The notes under the pieces are model-generated. The model saw only the letters and a list, made by a program, of their open reading frames with translations, did not search any database and was not told the DNA's origin. From Chelonoidis abingdonii (taxonomy: Eukaryota; Chordata; Testudines; Testudinidae): DNA of 64,000 nt. The position numbers and the translations under genes are program-made. The stretch covers positions 90,346,777-90,410,776 of the forward strand of contig NC_133770.1 of assembly GCF_003597395.2 (NCBI RefSeq), given 5' to 3'. Below are positions 23,241 to 34,903 of the stretch, piece by piece; position 1 is the stretch's first letter, and each line of letters starts with the position of its first letter.

Positions 23241-24345
23241 TAGTAATGGAAGTGCAAGGTCATGCATTTAGGATTAATAACAAGAATTTTTGTTTATAAA
23301 CTGGGGAATCATCTGTTAGAAGTAACAGAGGAGGAGAAGGACCTCGAGTATTGGTTGATCACGGGATGACTGTGAGCTGCCAATGTGATATGGCCATGAA
23401 AAAAGCTAATGTGATCTTGGGATGTATAGGTGAAGTATTTCCAGTAGTGATAAGGAAGTGTTAGTACGTTTATACAGGCACTGGTGAGACCTCATCTGGA
23501 ATACTGTGTGAGCAGTTTTGGTCTCATGTTTAAGAAGGAGAATTCAACTGGAACGGCACAGAGATGATCCGAGGAATGGAAACCGTCTTATGAAAGGAGA
23601 CCAAAGAGCTTGGTTGTTTAGCCTAACCAAAAGAGGCTGAGGGAGATATGATTCTCTCTATAAACATATCAGAGGGATAAATCCAGGAGGGAGTGGATTA
23701 TTTAAGCTCAGTACCAATGTGGACACAAGACAAATGGATATAAACTGGCACCAGGAAGTTTAGACTTTGAAATTAGGTGCTTTCTAACCATCAGAGGGGT
23801 GAAGTTCTGTAACATCCTTCAAAGGGGAGTAGTGGGGGCAAAAGACATATCTGGCTTCAAGTTTGATAAGTTTATGGAGGGGATGGTATGATGGGATAGC
23901 CTAATTTTGGCAATTAATTGATTTTTGACTATTAGCGGTAAATATGCCAAGTGGTCTGTGATGGGATTTTAGATGGGGTGGGATCTGATTTACTACAGAG
24001 AATTCTTTCCTGGTTGTCTGGCTAGTGAGTCTTGCTCACATGCTCAGGGTTTAGCAGATCACCATATTTGGGGTCAGGAAGGAATTTTCCTCCAGGGCAG
24101 ACTGGCAGAAGCCTTGGGGGGGGGTTGCCTTCCTCTGCAGTGTGGGGCATGGGTCACTTGTTGGAGGATTCTCTGCACCTTGAAGTCTTTAAACCATGAT
24201 TTGAAGACATCAGTGGCTCAGACTTAAGTTAAGGAGTTTGTTGTGGAGGTGGGTGAGTGAGATTCTGCAGCCTGTGTTGTGCAGGAAGTCAGACTAGACA
24301 ATCATAACAGTCCCTTCTGACCTTAAAATCTATGATTTTGAGTCT

Positions 24346-27071
24346 AAGCAGCTGTGCTGTCCAGGGGATCTCATCTCTGACCTGTCCGTCACCACCACCA
24401 CCACCATCCTATGTGCTTTCCCTTACGTATCATAAGCAATGGTAATCCATGCTTATTACTAAGTGCCAAACAGTACTTTACTGCTGATGTAGTAGTGAAT
24501 TTTATGTATGGATTTTGCTAGGGCAGAGGTTATGAGGTACAGTATTCCAGTGGGATGATTCCCATATATTCTGCATAAGAATGGATACACAGTGGTCCTG
24601 CATTATAGTAAGCTGAAGTCAAGGTAGTATCCTTACCTGCCACTGAGCTCATTCAGTAAGTGGAAATAGACCAAATCAGTTTTACAACTAGAAGTAAAAA
24701 CACACACAAATAGTTCACGTGTAACTACAGCCATATATAGCAGTGGTAATCCCACAGTATTTTTGAGGGATAACAGAAGATTTTCCTTTTTTTGATCCTA
24801 CTTATCTAAGGCACCAATTGCCTTACTGTATAGGTGTGTCACATTGCTACCTGATGTCCCCTTCCTGCAGTCTCTTTCCCGCTCCTATGATAGGCTATCA
24901 TCTTGATCCCCAGTTGACTGCCTCTGCAGAGTAGACTTGAAGTATGGTGGTACTTTGGGGAAAACAGGTGAATTAAAATGAATTAATTCTGCTCCCACTT
25001 TTAAGTGATTCCACTTGTTTTAGCTCAGTCCTTCAAATCCCAGATGCTAGGCTTTTTAATGTGTGACATCACCCCAAATAAGGGAGACGCAGGGGCAGAA
25101 GAGAATGTGAAACAAACACACACACACGTCTTGTGCAAACTTAGTTTCAGTGTTTCACATTTATGATGTTGATAATTTACAGGACTAGGCAATATGCTGA
25201 CACCAGGTTTGTGGAAAAACAGGAAATCAGAGTCTAATAATCCCAATGCATTTGAGAGAGATATGATACTGTATTCCAGCCAAATTAATTTGTCGCCCAG
25301 GGAATTAATTCTTTTTCATCAAGTTAGATTTACTGGAAATGCTGATCTCATATCTACTCGGAAAACATTTTTAAGGGGAAGCAAGCCAAAAATTCTGGTC
25401 AGAGGTGCCATGCATTTCTCCTGTATAAAAATCTTAAGAGGAAAGCTATCAGCACACAATGATATGGCATATACAGTGCCACTGGTTACTTTATATTTCT
25501 TTATATAATCAAGAAATGCCCAGATGATCATTTCCAATTTGTGGAGTATAATGAAAAATGCACTATATTCATGAATATAAATTGAGCAGATGTGACACTT
25601 GTATTGTCACATGGAAATAACACAGTATTTGCTCTCTCTAATAACTCTTATTTGCCTGAAGTATGCTTATTCAGAGACAACCACCACAAAGTAGAGAGTG
25701 CTGTGCTATGCATAACTGAATGTTAAACAACAAAACTAGAGAGGAAGAGGTATTGTTAAGGAAAAATAAGCTCAGATTTACAAGTTTTCCTTTGCTGGAG
25801 ATATATTGTAGGTCTGGGATCCTTCTATGTTCTCCACACCTGGTTTCTGTGCAACATGTCCATCCACCTCCAATTGCTATCTTTACTGCAGGCAAGCCCC
25901 CTCTCTTCAGTAAAACTCCCCAGTCCCCTTGTTCAAATGGTACTGGTGAGACCACTGACACTGGAACATACTATTTCCGAAGACTGCCACTGGTCACAGC
26001 TGGTTCTCTTTCTTCTCTCCTTTCCATGCTGCTACTCACTGCAGAGCTCTCAGCCCCACTCTCTTACCCATAAAGGGACAGCACATTACAAAAGGAGCAG
26101 TCCCAATCGAAATTCTCAGACCTGTCACATTGTGGCTTTGTATGCAAAGCTGATAGTAACTGGAAGCAGAAGTCATTTTTCCTCTCTTTATGCTACCTTT
26201 CTCGTTCAGTTGTACCTTGGCTTTATTTACACTGGAGCACAATGAAGAACCCCAGATAGCGCCTGTCTTGAAATTATTCGAAAATTCTCTTTCCTAGGCA
26301 CTGAATAGGTCACTAGGGCAAAATATGAGCATCAGCATGCACTAGCCATAAATTAGAGGCAAACTTATAGTGACAAACCTCATAAGGAAGCAGAGACGTG
26401 TGTGCATAGTGATAAAAATTGTTTTCCCATTCTCACTTCTGCTAGTATCTTCACACTTTCTTAGAGACTTGGTGGCTCATGGACTAGGTAACACAACAAG
26501 GAGCCTTTCACATTGTTTAGGAGCCAGGACAAGAGCACAAACCTCAGTCCTTATTTAGACAAAAACTTCCATTAACTTCAGTGGCCATGTTATCTGAGTG
26601 AGGACTTTGTGATTAGAAACTAAAGGTGAAATCCCTTTAAGTCAATGGGATTTTTGCTATTGAATTCAATGGGTCTAGGATTTAACTCTAAGTGGCCAAA
26701 AGTCATTAAAAACTGATATCTGTTCAGGTTCTTATGTCAAATGCTGTGGTTTCAGCTAAGTGTCCCTTAGGGATGTTGCTGGCTCAGGACTGAAGAACGT
26801 TAACTGGACAGTGTACAGAAACTCGCACTGTCATTGCTCATGATGCCCCTGTTCTGTATCTAAGTACAGTACTTTATCTTCCAGAACTGTCAGTTCGCCT
26901 CCATTCCTAAGCGTTATATTCACCTAGATTTTTATGTCTGGTAGTGGTTCTCTCAAAGGGGATGAGATTGCACAGGACATGTGATGGGATAACCAGTTTT
27001 TTAAAACAGGGCTTTAGTTTTGCCTCCATGAATGATGAGTCATAGCCAATGAAAATGGTTATTTCTTCCAG
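24346..27071. other. ARPP21 intron before the penultimate exon
   Basis: No further exon found. It holds a short CCA trinucleotide run near 24391, a CA run near 25118, and a pair of TCAATGGG motifs at 26640-26675. The pyrimidine tract of the ARPP21 acceptor ends at 27071. Confidence 0.45.
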
Positions 27072-27223
27072 GTTATCAGCCTGTCTTGACTAATCAGCAA
27101 CAAGGGTTCCAAGGACTCATGGGAATGCAGCAACCTCCCCAAAGTCAGAACCTGATGAATAATCAGCAGGGAAATCAGGTGCAAGGCTTGATGGTTCAGT
27201 ATCCAGCCATGTCGTCTTATCAG
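27072..27223 (+). CDS. ARPP21: ARPP21 penultimate coding exon
   Basis: ARPP21 (TARPP) is a cytoplasmic R3H-domain RNA-binding phosphoprotein of neurons and immature thymocytes. This 152-nt exon codes part of its glutamine/proline-rich C-terminal region, not the R3H or SUZ domains. It is bounded by a TTCTTCCAG acceptor and a CAG|GTACTT donor. It begins with the last two bases of a split glycine codon, then 50 open codons starting YQPVLTNQQQGFQGL and ending QYPAMSSYQ. Residues such as QPPQSQN, NNQQG and YP-MSSYQ match what I recall of mammalian ARPP21, which fits better than the paralogues R3HDM1 and R3HDM2. The exon ends in phase 0, matching the next exon at 30942. No upstream ARPP21 exon was found in 1-27071, so the preceding intron exceeds 27 kb. 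The identification is from memory of the family and is strong. Confidence 0.93.
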
Positions 27224-28672
27224 GTACTTACAAGCTGTACTTCATTTCTCTCTTTGACATGAAAATATATACTTACAGTAAATGATAGTGTCATGTCATG
27301 GAGGGTGACCTGTCTTGCTTTAGTCTTTTAAAAGTATTTCTCTGCCTATTTCTGGCTTCAGGCCTCGTTATGCACATGTCTGACTCAAATCTAATGCACT
27401 CTACATACTGTCTTTAACCTCCCTTGTACTTCCGTTTTCATTCTACATTAGACTACATTGATGTGATCATTATATTAATTATGGTCAAACTGGTCAGCAC
27501 TGCATTGGATATAAAGAAAAACTTGGTTCCTTCCCTGAGGAGCTGGAATTAGAAAGTGAGAGAGAACATGAGAGAAATTTTCTTCATCCCTAGGCCAATG
27601 CAAGATTGTTCCCTACCATGCATATGAGTCCTTTGTCTAATCCAGTTTCAAATTACTCATCTGTGGAGAGGGATGTGGAGACATTTTATATAGGAGACGT
27701 GCTGAGAACCATTGAATCAAACTGTAAACCCTGTACATCATGGAATCCACTCCAAGCCAGGGGTTGCGGCAGCACCCCTCATTCCAGCACCTATGTCTGC
27801 GAAGGCTCCTGCCACTTCACAAGGGGACACTGTCCCAGAGTCAAACAGACTTTACGCTATGTATACTGGTAGACAGACTAGCCATATGGAATTATGTTTG
27901 TTAGACTTTGAGAAGAAAGGCGGTAACTTGATTTTAAACAGATTTCTTGACTCTCAGCTTCAGCTAGATTGACTGAAGTACCACGAGAGCCTGTGTGGTG
28001 ATGAGAGGGCCTATGCTTCTATTTTCCACTAGTTCCTAGAAAACCAAAGAAATATTAATTCATTATAAAAGCATGTGGTGGTTGCGAGGCCTCTCATCTT
28101 TCCCATAGTCTGTTCCTATTGCCTAAAGTGTAAGGATAAGTCTGCTGGAAATTGGGGGCGGGGAGGGGAGGAGGGGAATGAGTGTTTGGTAGAAATTGTT
28201 TTTCTGTCCTTTAGCCCCAGGTTTGTGGGTAAATGACCCCTTACTTGGGTTAAAGACAGAAGTGTGAGATAATATAAGTGTAAACTATGTGGATCCTTTG
28301 CACGCACTGATCCTGGAAAATTTTGGTCCAGCTAGGATCTGACAGTGTCGTATATTAGTAGGTGATCAATATGCGTTATAGCCTACATAGTGAGGCGGCT
28401 TTGAAAATCTCAGCCAGTATCTTTAACCCATTCAAATTATAGTTAAACAATACAATGGTAGTAGAAATGGGCTAACACAGAAACCTTTTATCAACATGTC
28501 ATGGGGTCTGCTCACAGCTAGTATGATTCCTCCTGGTCACTCCAGGGATTAGCTGATTCCAGGTCCGACACCGCCTTTCTGCCTCTCACCACATCCCCTG
28601 CCTTCATTTCCTGGCTCACATCGAGGCAAGATGATTTGTGTTCATGGCTCAGCCCTTCGCCCAAGTCACATG

Positions 28673-29346
28673 CAGTCTTCCCTCTAATTTTTTCCACCCA
28701 TGTGTGGAATGAATTTTGTTATATGCACTGATATGGAGATGATGTGTCACACATCACCTCCATATCGGTGTACATAACAAAATTCATTCCGCATATAGGT
28801 GGGGCTGACAGGTTTGGAGTGTGGGAGGGGGCTCAGGACTGGAGCAGAGGGTTGGGGTGCAGGGGGGTGAGGGCTCTGGGGTGGGGCTGGGGCAGAGGAC
28901 TGGGTGCAGGGGGTACAGGCTCCAGATGGGGGTGTGGACTCTGGAGTGGGGCCAGGGATGAGAGGCTCAGGGCTGAGGCAGAGGATTGGTGTACGGGGGG
29001 CTGAGGGTTTCTGCTGGGGGTGTGGGCTCTGGGGTGGGGCTGGGAATGAGGGGTTTGGGGTGCAGTGGAACTTTCTGGGGCTACAGTGGGAGAGGACCCC
29101 CCCAGCTCTCTCTTCTCGCAGCAGCACCTTGGCCGGGCTGGGTTGGAGCCGGGGAGGGGCGCCTGTCCCCCGGCTGTGGAAGAGACGCCGTTGTCCCAGC
29201 CATGGCAGGTTCGGGGGAGGGGCAGCTGGGCTGGGCCAGGTCGTGGCCAGGGGAGTGACACCGCAGTGGCTCCAGGGCTTGGGGAGAGGCATGTCTCCCC
29301 ACTGCTACCCTGAGCATCTGTGCCGCACAGTTTAGAGGGAACTTAG
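28673..29346. mobile_element. hAT-type MITE carrying a palindrome and G-rich minisatellite
   Basis: A 674-bp element between perfect 8-bp duplications GTCACATG (28665-28672 and 29347-29354). Its ends are inverted: CAGTCTTCCCTCTAA at the left, and TTAGAGGGAACTTAG at the right, whose reverse complement is CTAAGTTCCCTCTAA. A near-perfect 85-bp palindrome lies at 28706-28790 and a G-rich minisatellite at about 28800-29065. No transposase. It sits in the last ARPP21 intron. Confidence 0.85.
28800..29065 (+). repeat. G-rich minisatellite inside MITE
   Basis: Degenerate tandem blocks of the type GGGGTGCAGGGGG, TGAGGGCTCTGGGGTGGGGCTGGGG and GGGGCTGAGGCAGAGGATTGG. Proline-rich open frames on the - strand are composition artefacts. 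Strong strand asymmetry in G. Confidence 0.7.
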
Positions 29347-30275
29347 GTCACATGTCCTCCCATTCCGGGGCATCAAAATCTCATCTCTATGAACGGGCTC
29401 AGGCAGTCTTCCCATACACTTCCTCAGTGGCAGGTAGGGGAGCCCAGGCCCACCCTCTACTCCAGGTTTCAGATCGGGGATCCTTGAGTTAGCAGCCAAG
29501 GTCTGTTCCATTCTGTCCGTTATTGCCTTTTCCTTGAGTCTTTCCTAACCTTCTGGCTCTTCCAATTCTCTGGGTTTGCCAGCCCCCAAACTCCCTCCTC
29601 CTAGGGAGTAACTGTAACCTACTTTGGCTCTGTAGCCCCCAAATCCTTCACCCAGAAAGTGACTGCAGACTGATTCCCTGTGGCCAACTTTCTGCCTTTA
29701 CAAAACCAGCCCACCTCATTCCTCGTTGGCTGGGTGCCCTCAGTATTCAGTCAGGAGATTACTGAAGCCACTGATTCCCTTCAGCTATGGCCTGTCTAGT
29801 TAATTGGCCCCTTTCTTAGTCCACATTAACCTGTGCAGGGCAAGTGTGGGGTGAAAACCCCATTGAAAAAACCTTCCTCCTTTTAGCCTCCCACCTGAAC
29901 TTAGATACAATAGGAAGAGGATTCATAACACCCTTGTTTTTCCCAGTACAAGAATTAGACATGTCACCAAAATCTTTTGTCCATGTGCAAACAGAACAGA
30001 AGTTCGTTTAGAATCACATCTGGTTTTACAAACACAAAACCCAACAGATGAGATTTTGGCTCAACAGAAACAAAATAGTTTGTGGTCTTGATTCTCCAAT
30101 ACTCTCCAGCTTTGCTCAAGAACAGAGGAGAGGAAGAACTGATTTGCAAATGGCCAGCCCTGGCATAAGTTAAAGCTGCAAACTTGCACCACTGATGTAA
30201 AACTCCTGGGGACCACCAGCTTTACGTCAGCAGAGATTTTCCAGCAGCTTTACATTCATTTTATACTGCATAAAC

Positions 30276-30711
30276 CAGGGGTGGTCGATCTGTGGCTCTG
30301 GAGCCACATGCGGCTCTTCAGAAGTTAATATGCAGCTCCTTGAATAGGCACTGACTCTGGGGCTGGAGTTACAGGCGCCAACTTTCCAATGTGCCGGGGG
30401 GTGCTCACTGCTCAACCCCTGACTCCGCCACAGGCCCTGCCCCCCACTCTACCCCTTTCTGTCCCCTCCCCTGAGCCTGCCGTGCCCTTGGTCCTTGCTC
30501 CCCCCTCCCCCCGCCTCCTGCATGCCACAAAACAGCTGATTGGGAGGTGCAGGGAGGGATGGGGGAGCACTTATCTGTGGGGCTGCCAGTGAGTGGGAGG
30601 CGCTGGGAGTGGCGAGGGCAGATGGGGGGCTGCTGACGTATTACTGTGGCTCTTTGGCAATGTACACTGGTAAATTCTGGCTCCTTCTCACGCTCAGGTT
30701 GGCCACCCCTG
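30276..30711. mobile_element. hAT-type MITE
   Basis: A 436-bp element with termini CAGGGGTGGTC (30276) and GGCCACCCCTG (ending 30711), flanked by GCATAAAC (30268-30275) and GCATAAGC (30712-30719), an 8-bp duplication with one mismatch. The interior holds an ACAGGCGCCAACTTTCC block. It ends about 230 nt before the terminal ARPP21 exon. Confidence 0.85.
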
Positions 30712-30941
30712 GCATAAGCAGTACAAAATGAACTTGGTGGACCAGTGCTTCTTCCTCAACCCATGGCTAATTAACAGTAGATTTTGTGATAGTTCTGAAT
30801 AGAAGAAAGTGATATGCCCTGTAAAACACACTGAACATGCAAATCAAAATAAAAGGGAATGGGCAATTCAGAATACACTGGGGATACTTTAATTCATTTG
30901 GATGTAATTTACCAATTTGTTTTTCATATACTATCTTCTAG

Positions 30942-31199
<258 letters not shown>

Positions 31200-31730
31200 T
31201 ACTGCGGCTTAGTGTGGATATACAAGGATAGCGGTGCATTATTTGACAAATAACTCATGGCCTTCAAATGAAGAGGAGCACAACAGGATAATCAGTTGGG
31301 GACATAAGTTTTGACAGTGCTCAAGTGATTGCTGCTGGAATTCTGTAAAAAAACTTAAATTAAAAAGATATTTGCTGGTTAATGGTGCATATTTTGTCAT
31401 GTCTGCTAGGTATGCCTTTATAGCTAAGCTAGTGACATGAATTCATTGAGGTAAGATTTTTTCCTACCGCTGAACACCACTGTGTAGATTGTAATATCCC
31501 TGATTCGGATTAGTTTTGTACTTTGTGTTGAGTTTGTGAAGCTAAAAGTATTTAAAAAAATATATAATAAAATCACATTGTACCAAAGCTGTAATGGAAA
31601 TTTGAAAAAACAAAAAAAGAATTGCTGAATGGAAGGAATAATTTATATACACTATAGAGTTTTTTTATGGACATATACTGTATTGTAGTGTTTAATCACA
31701 ATAAAGCTATTTGACCTCATGGAGAAAGGT
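31200..31730 (+). other. ARPP21: ARPP21 3'UTR (end approximate)
   Basis: AT-rich sequence directly downstream of the ARPP21 stop codon. It holds two canonical AATAAA signals, at 31566-31571 and 31700-31705. The second is followed by T/GT-rich sequence around 31735-31800, which suits a cleavage site near 31720-31730. The cleavage position is inferred. A longer 3'UTR using later signals cannot be excluded without transcript data. Confidence 0.6.
31700..31705 (+). terminator. ARPP21: Poly(A) signal AATAAA, probable main ARPP21 site
   Basis: The hexamer lies 501 nt past the stop codon and is followed within 30-100 nt by GTTTGTTCTCC and T-rich GU-type downstream elements. A second AATAAA at 31566 sits in an A-rich stretch and lacks as clear a downstream element, so it is the weaker candidate. 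Confidence 0.55.
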
Positions 31731-31989
31731 CATGTTTCTACCACCTGTTTGTTCTCCTCTCTCTTTTTGAATGTTGTTCTCCTTTGTTTTTTGTGTTGCT
31801 TTATTTCTGGTCTAGTTAATGGGAAAGCTGTTTAATGATGGGCTTGCTGCAATATGCTAAAGGAGGGGAGTCAAGCTCGGTCTCAACATGCAGGTTCAGG
31901 GTCAGTTTGGAAAGGTGTAAGATATTGGGACAGATACTCCACTGCTCCCAGGAAGTGCTCAGTGCAGCTGGGAAGAGGATCCAAAGATG
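31731..31989. other. Sequence just past the ARPP21 end
   Basis: T/GT-rich downstream-element sequence at first; nothing else recognised. Confidence 0.35.
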
Positions 31990-32310
31990 ATCTTAAGCTA
32001 CGTAAGAATGGCCACACTGTGCCAGGCCAATGGTTCATCTAGCCCAATATTCTGCCTCGGACAGTGGCCAGTGCCAGATGCTTCAGAGGGAACGAAGAGA
32101 ATAGGGCAATTTTGAGTGATCCATCCCCTGTTGCCCATTCCCAGCTTCTGGCTGTTGGAATTTTAGGGACACTCAGAGCATGGGGTTGCATCCCTAACCA
32201 TCTTGGCTATTTGCCATTGATGGACCTATCTTCCATGAACCTATCTAACTCCTTCCTCAACCCAGTTATACTTTTGGCCTTCACAACATCCCTCCCCCAA
32301 TCCTGGGGCC
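31990..32310 (-). mobile_element. CR1-like LINE fragment
   Basis: Contains GGCCACACTGTGCCAGGCCAATGG, AGTGGCCAGTGCCAGATGCTTCAGAGGGAA and GGCCTTCACAACATCCC, a fragment very common in turtle and bird genomes (recalled). Orientation is inferred from the usual description. No coding frame. Confidence 0.5.
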
Positions 32311-33654
32311 ATTCCTACACTGACTGACAGTGGCCATAGAGGCCATTACTACAGCTGGGGATAGCACAGGAATTCCCAGCCACGCCACCATCCCTGGTAG
32401 AAGGAATGGGGCTGGTTTAAGAGCTACAGTGGTGGTGCCACAACATCCAGGATCACTCTGCGTGGCAGAGATTCTGCCGAGGCAAGCTTTAGTGCCATTT
32501 TGCAGCAAGGGAGCAATAAGAGGCTGTCCTGACTGTAGACCAGGGTCTGATCCATTGTGTTCAAGCAGCAGGGGTGGCTTCTGCATTTGTTACCTGGAAT
32601 CTTAAAACACATCCATCCTGTAGAAAGATGGAATTGGCTGAGATGACTGTTAAAAGGTTTGTGGAATTCTTACACTGTTCCTCATGATTACATCCTGGTT
32701 CACTGAAACACCCACTTCAGATTCATTTGGAAAGTTATTCTTCATGGTGATTCTGAAAAATGTTACTTAAAGTCATTGATGAAGACATCTGTATTCCTCT
32801 CCAGTGATGGCTGCACTCCGTGGTGGGTGAATGATCCCTGAACAGTCCTGCAGCCTGCACTTGGGCTCTTGGGTGAAGTCCACTGATCAACTCAGAATTT
32901 CTGCAAGACAGGTGCAATTTTCAGACCCCAGAATTGTGCATATACTGGTTGTAAAAAGCACTTTGTGTGAGACCTTTCTTATTTAAAGAAACCCTACTAC
33001 AAATGTACATTTGTAGAAGTGAGATTTTATCTATGTTCAAGAGCATTTCTAACCCCAGGATGAAAGAAATTACTATGTCCACTAATTTAGACATATAAAA
33101 GTATGTAGTTATTGTCTCTTCCCTTTAATTATAGGGCTGTAGCTTCTATACATCTACCTGTCATAAATGTAGGAACTGGGAAAAGGCTACCGTCCATATT
33201 TAAATCTAATAGTCTTCACTACTGTATGACAAATAGCCTTTTAATGGATCACTCTTCTTGTATAACTTAAGTTTCTAAAATGTGGAATTGTACAGGGTCA
33301 TAGGTAAGACCAACATTGAACTTTTGTACAAATTAATCACAGTTGGTTTGCTGAGAAACAGTCAAGTCATGGGTAGGTAACGTAAACAGAATTCAGTCCT
33401 CAATTACTCAATTACTGATTGATATTTTATTTTATTCAAGTTGCAGCATTTGGATTTTGGCTGGGATCCCGAACTCACAGTTACACTTGCAGGTGTTTGG
33501 GTTTTATTTTCTTTATACTATTTTATGTAATATCATCTATGTTTCTTCTCATCGTAATTAGATATAACTGAGTGACACGAACCACTATGAATTGAATGAA
33601 AATCTCACTGGCATGACTATAATGTAATCAGCCATTCATTCCAAGACCAGAGAG
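32311..33654. other. Intergenic, nothing recognised
   Basis: Short ORFs at 32281-32605 on both strands have no recognisable domain. No RNA gene or repeat assigned. Confidence 0.35.
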
Positions 33655-34660
33655 CATGGGTGGCAAGTTTGTAGAAATGTTGGTGGTGCCCAGAACCTGC
33701 CCCCCAACTCCGCCCCCTCAAACTCCGCCCCTACCTGCCTAAGGTTCTGGGTGGGGTTTCGGGGGCAAGGTCTGGGGTGCAGGTCCTGGGCTGGGGATTA
33801 GGGTGCAGGAGGGGTGCAGGCTTTGGGAAGGAGTTTGGGTGCTGGGTGCAGGCTCCGGACTGGGGCAGGGGGTGGGTGCAGGAGGGGGTAAGGGCTGCAG
33901 GCTTTGGGATGGAGTTTGGGTGCAGGCTCTGGGCTTGGGGGGGTGTAGCAAGGGGTGAGGGGTGCAGGCTCTGGGAGGGAGTTTGGGTGCTGGGTGCAGG
34001 CTCTGGGCTGGGGCAGGGAGTGGGTGTGCAGGAGGGGGTGAGGGGTCCAGGCTCTGGGCTGGATGTGGGGATGTAGGAAGGGGAAGGTGGTGCACGCTGA
34101 GCCAGAGGATCAGGGTGCAGGGGAATGAGGGTTGGGGCTGAGGATGAGGGTTTCATGATGTGGGGGAGCTTAGGGCTGGGGAGAGGATTAGGGTGCCGGG
34201 GGATGAGGGCTCTGGCTGGGGATGAGGGGTTCATGATGCGGGGGGATGAGGGCTTAGGGCTGGGGCTGAGGATTAGGGTGCAGGGGGATGAGGGTTGGGG
34301 CTGAGAATGAGGGGTTCATGATGCAGGAGGGGGCTCAGGGCTGGGGCTGAGGATTAGGGTGCAGGGGGATGAGGGCTCTGGCTGGGATGAGGGGTTTGGG
34401 GGCGTTGGAGAGGCTCAGGGCTAGGGCAGAAGGGCAGGGTAAGGGTAGCCTGTCTTGCCATTAGTGAATGGCAGGCGCTAGGACCCTGGGGCAGCAGACA
34501 GCAGTTCTGCTGGGAGCCGCTCTCTGGCAGCACGAGCAGGAAGGGGACAGGCGCACACTGCTCTGTCAGGCAGGGACATGGCGAGGCGGGGCGGGGGACC
34601 CACGGGGGCCGGGGCCCGATCCAGGCAGGGCCGGGGGAGAAACCCAGCTCCAAATACACA
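33655..34660 (+). repeat. MITE-like repeat with G-rich minisatellite
   Basis: Begins CATGGGTGGCAAGTTTGTAG. From about 33725 to 34440 it is a degenerate minisatellite with blocks such as GGGGCTGAGGATTAGGGTGCAGGGGGATGAGGG. The blocks around 34130-34380 are close to each other. The vocabulary resembles the minisatellite at 28800-29065. No target duplication found. Confidence 0.6.
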
Positions 34661-34903
34661 CTGCTTAGGTCCTGGCCACCGGTCCAGGGGGCTCTGCATT
34701 TTAGTTTAATTTTAAATGAAGCTTCTTAAACATTTTAAAAACCTTATTTACTTTGCATACGACAATAGTTTAGTTATATATTATAGACTTATAGAAAGAG
34801 ATCTTCTAAAAATGTTAAAATGTATTACTAGCACGTGAAACCTTAAATTAGAGTGAACAAATAAAGACTCGGCACACCACTCCTGAAAGGTTCCAGATCC
34901 CTG
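34661..34903. mobile_element. hAT-type MITE end
   Basis: AT-rich tail of a turtle MITE family: TAGTTTAGTTATATATTATAGACTTATAGAAAGAG and GACTCGGCACACCACTCCTGAAAGG, ending CAGATCCCTG, which resembles the family terminus CAGGG-TC-G-AACC in reverse. The left border with the minisatellite is unclear. Confidence 0.5.

Larger units (their letters stand above)
19955..24345 (+). mobile_element. Near full-length, decayed CR1 LINE
   Basis: A non-LTR retrotransposon in the sense orientation of ARPP21. In order: a 5' region, an ORF1 esterase-type domain (20202-20669), an APE-type endonuclease (about 20935-21394), a nested MITE (21395-21734), a heavily decayed RT (about 22640-23230) and the CR1 3' end CAGTCCCTTCTGACCTTAAAATCTATGA at 24310-24337. 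Many stops and frameshifts make it inactive. Other CR1 3' ends at 12905, 48717 and 57768 share the terminal motif. The 5' limit is approximate. Confidence 0.85.
27224..30941 (+). other. ARPP21: Last ARPP21 intron
   Basis: Intron between the two recognised coding exons, with GT at 27224 and AG at 30940-30941. Bases 27224-28672 and 29347-30275 show nothing I can assign beyond short ORFs without family resemblance. The rest consists of two hAT-type MITEs (28673-29346 and 30276-30711) listed separately. The intron puts a G-rich minisatellite into the sense transcript. Confidence 0.85.

Noticed and set aside
24388..24410. CCA run, CA runs at 25118 and 53322, and GT/GA run at 59158
   Set aside because: Ordinary short microsatellites without further structure.
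1..27071. mir-128-2, the microRNA hosted in an ARPP21 intron
   Set aside because: I looked for the mature sequence TCACAGTGAACCGGTCTCTT on both strands and did not see it. TCACAGTGAATTGTGGG at about 47013 matches only the first part and is in the Harbinger region.
28747..29335. Proline- and glycine-rich ORFs on both strands
   Set aside because: They are translations of the G-rich minisatellite and show no domain, start context or splice borders. The same applies to 33731-34234 and 34354-34699.
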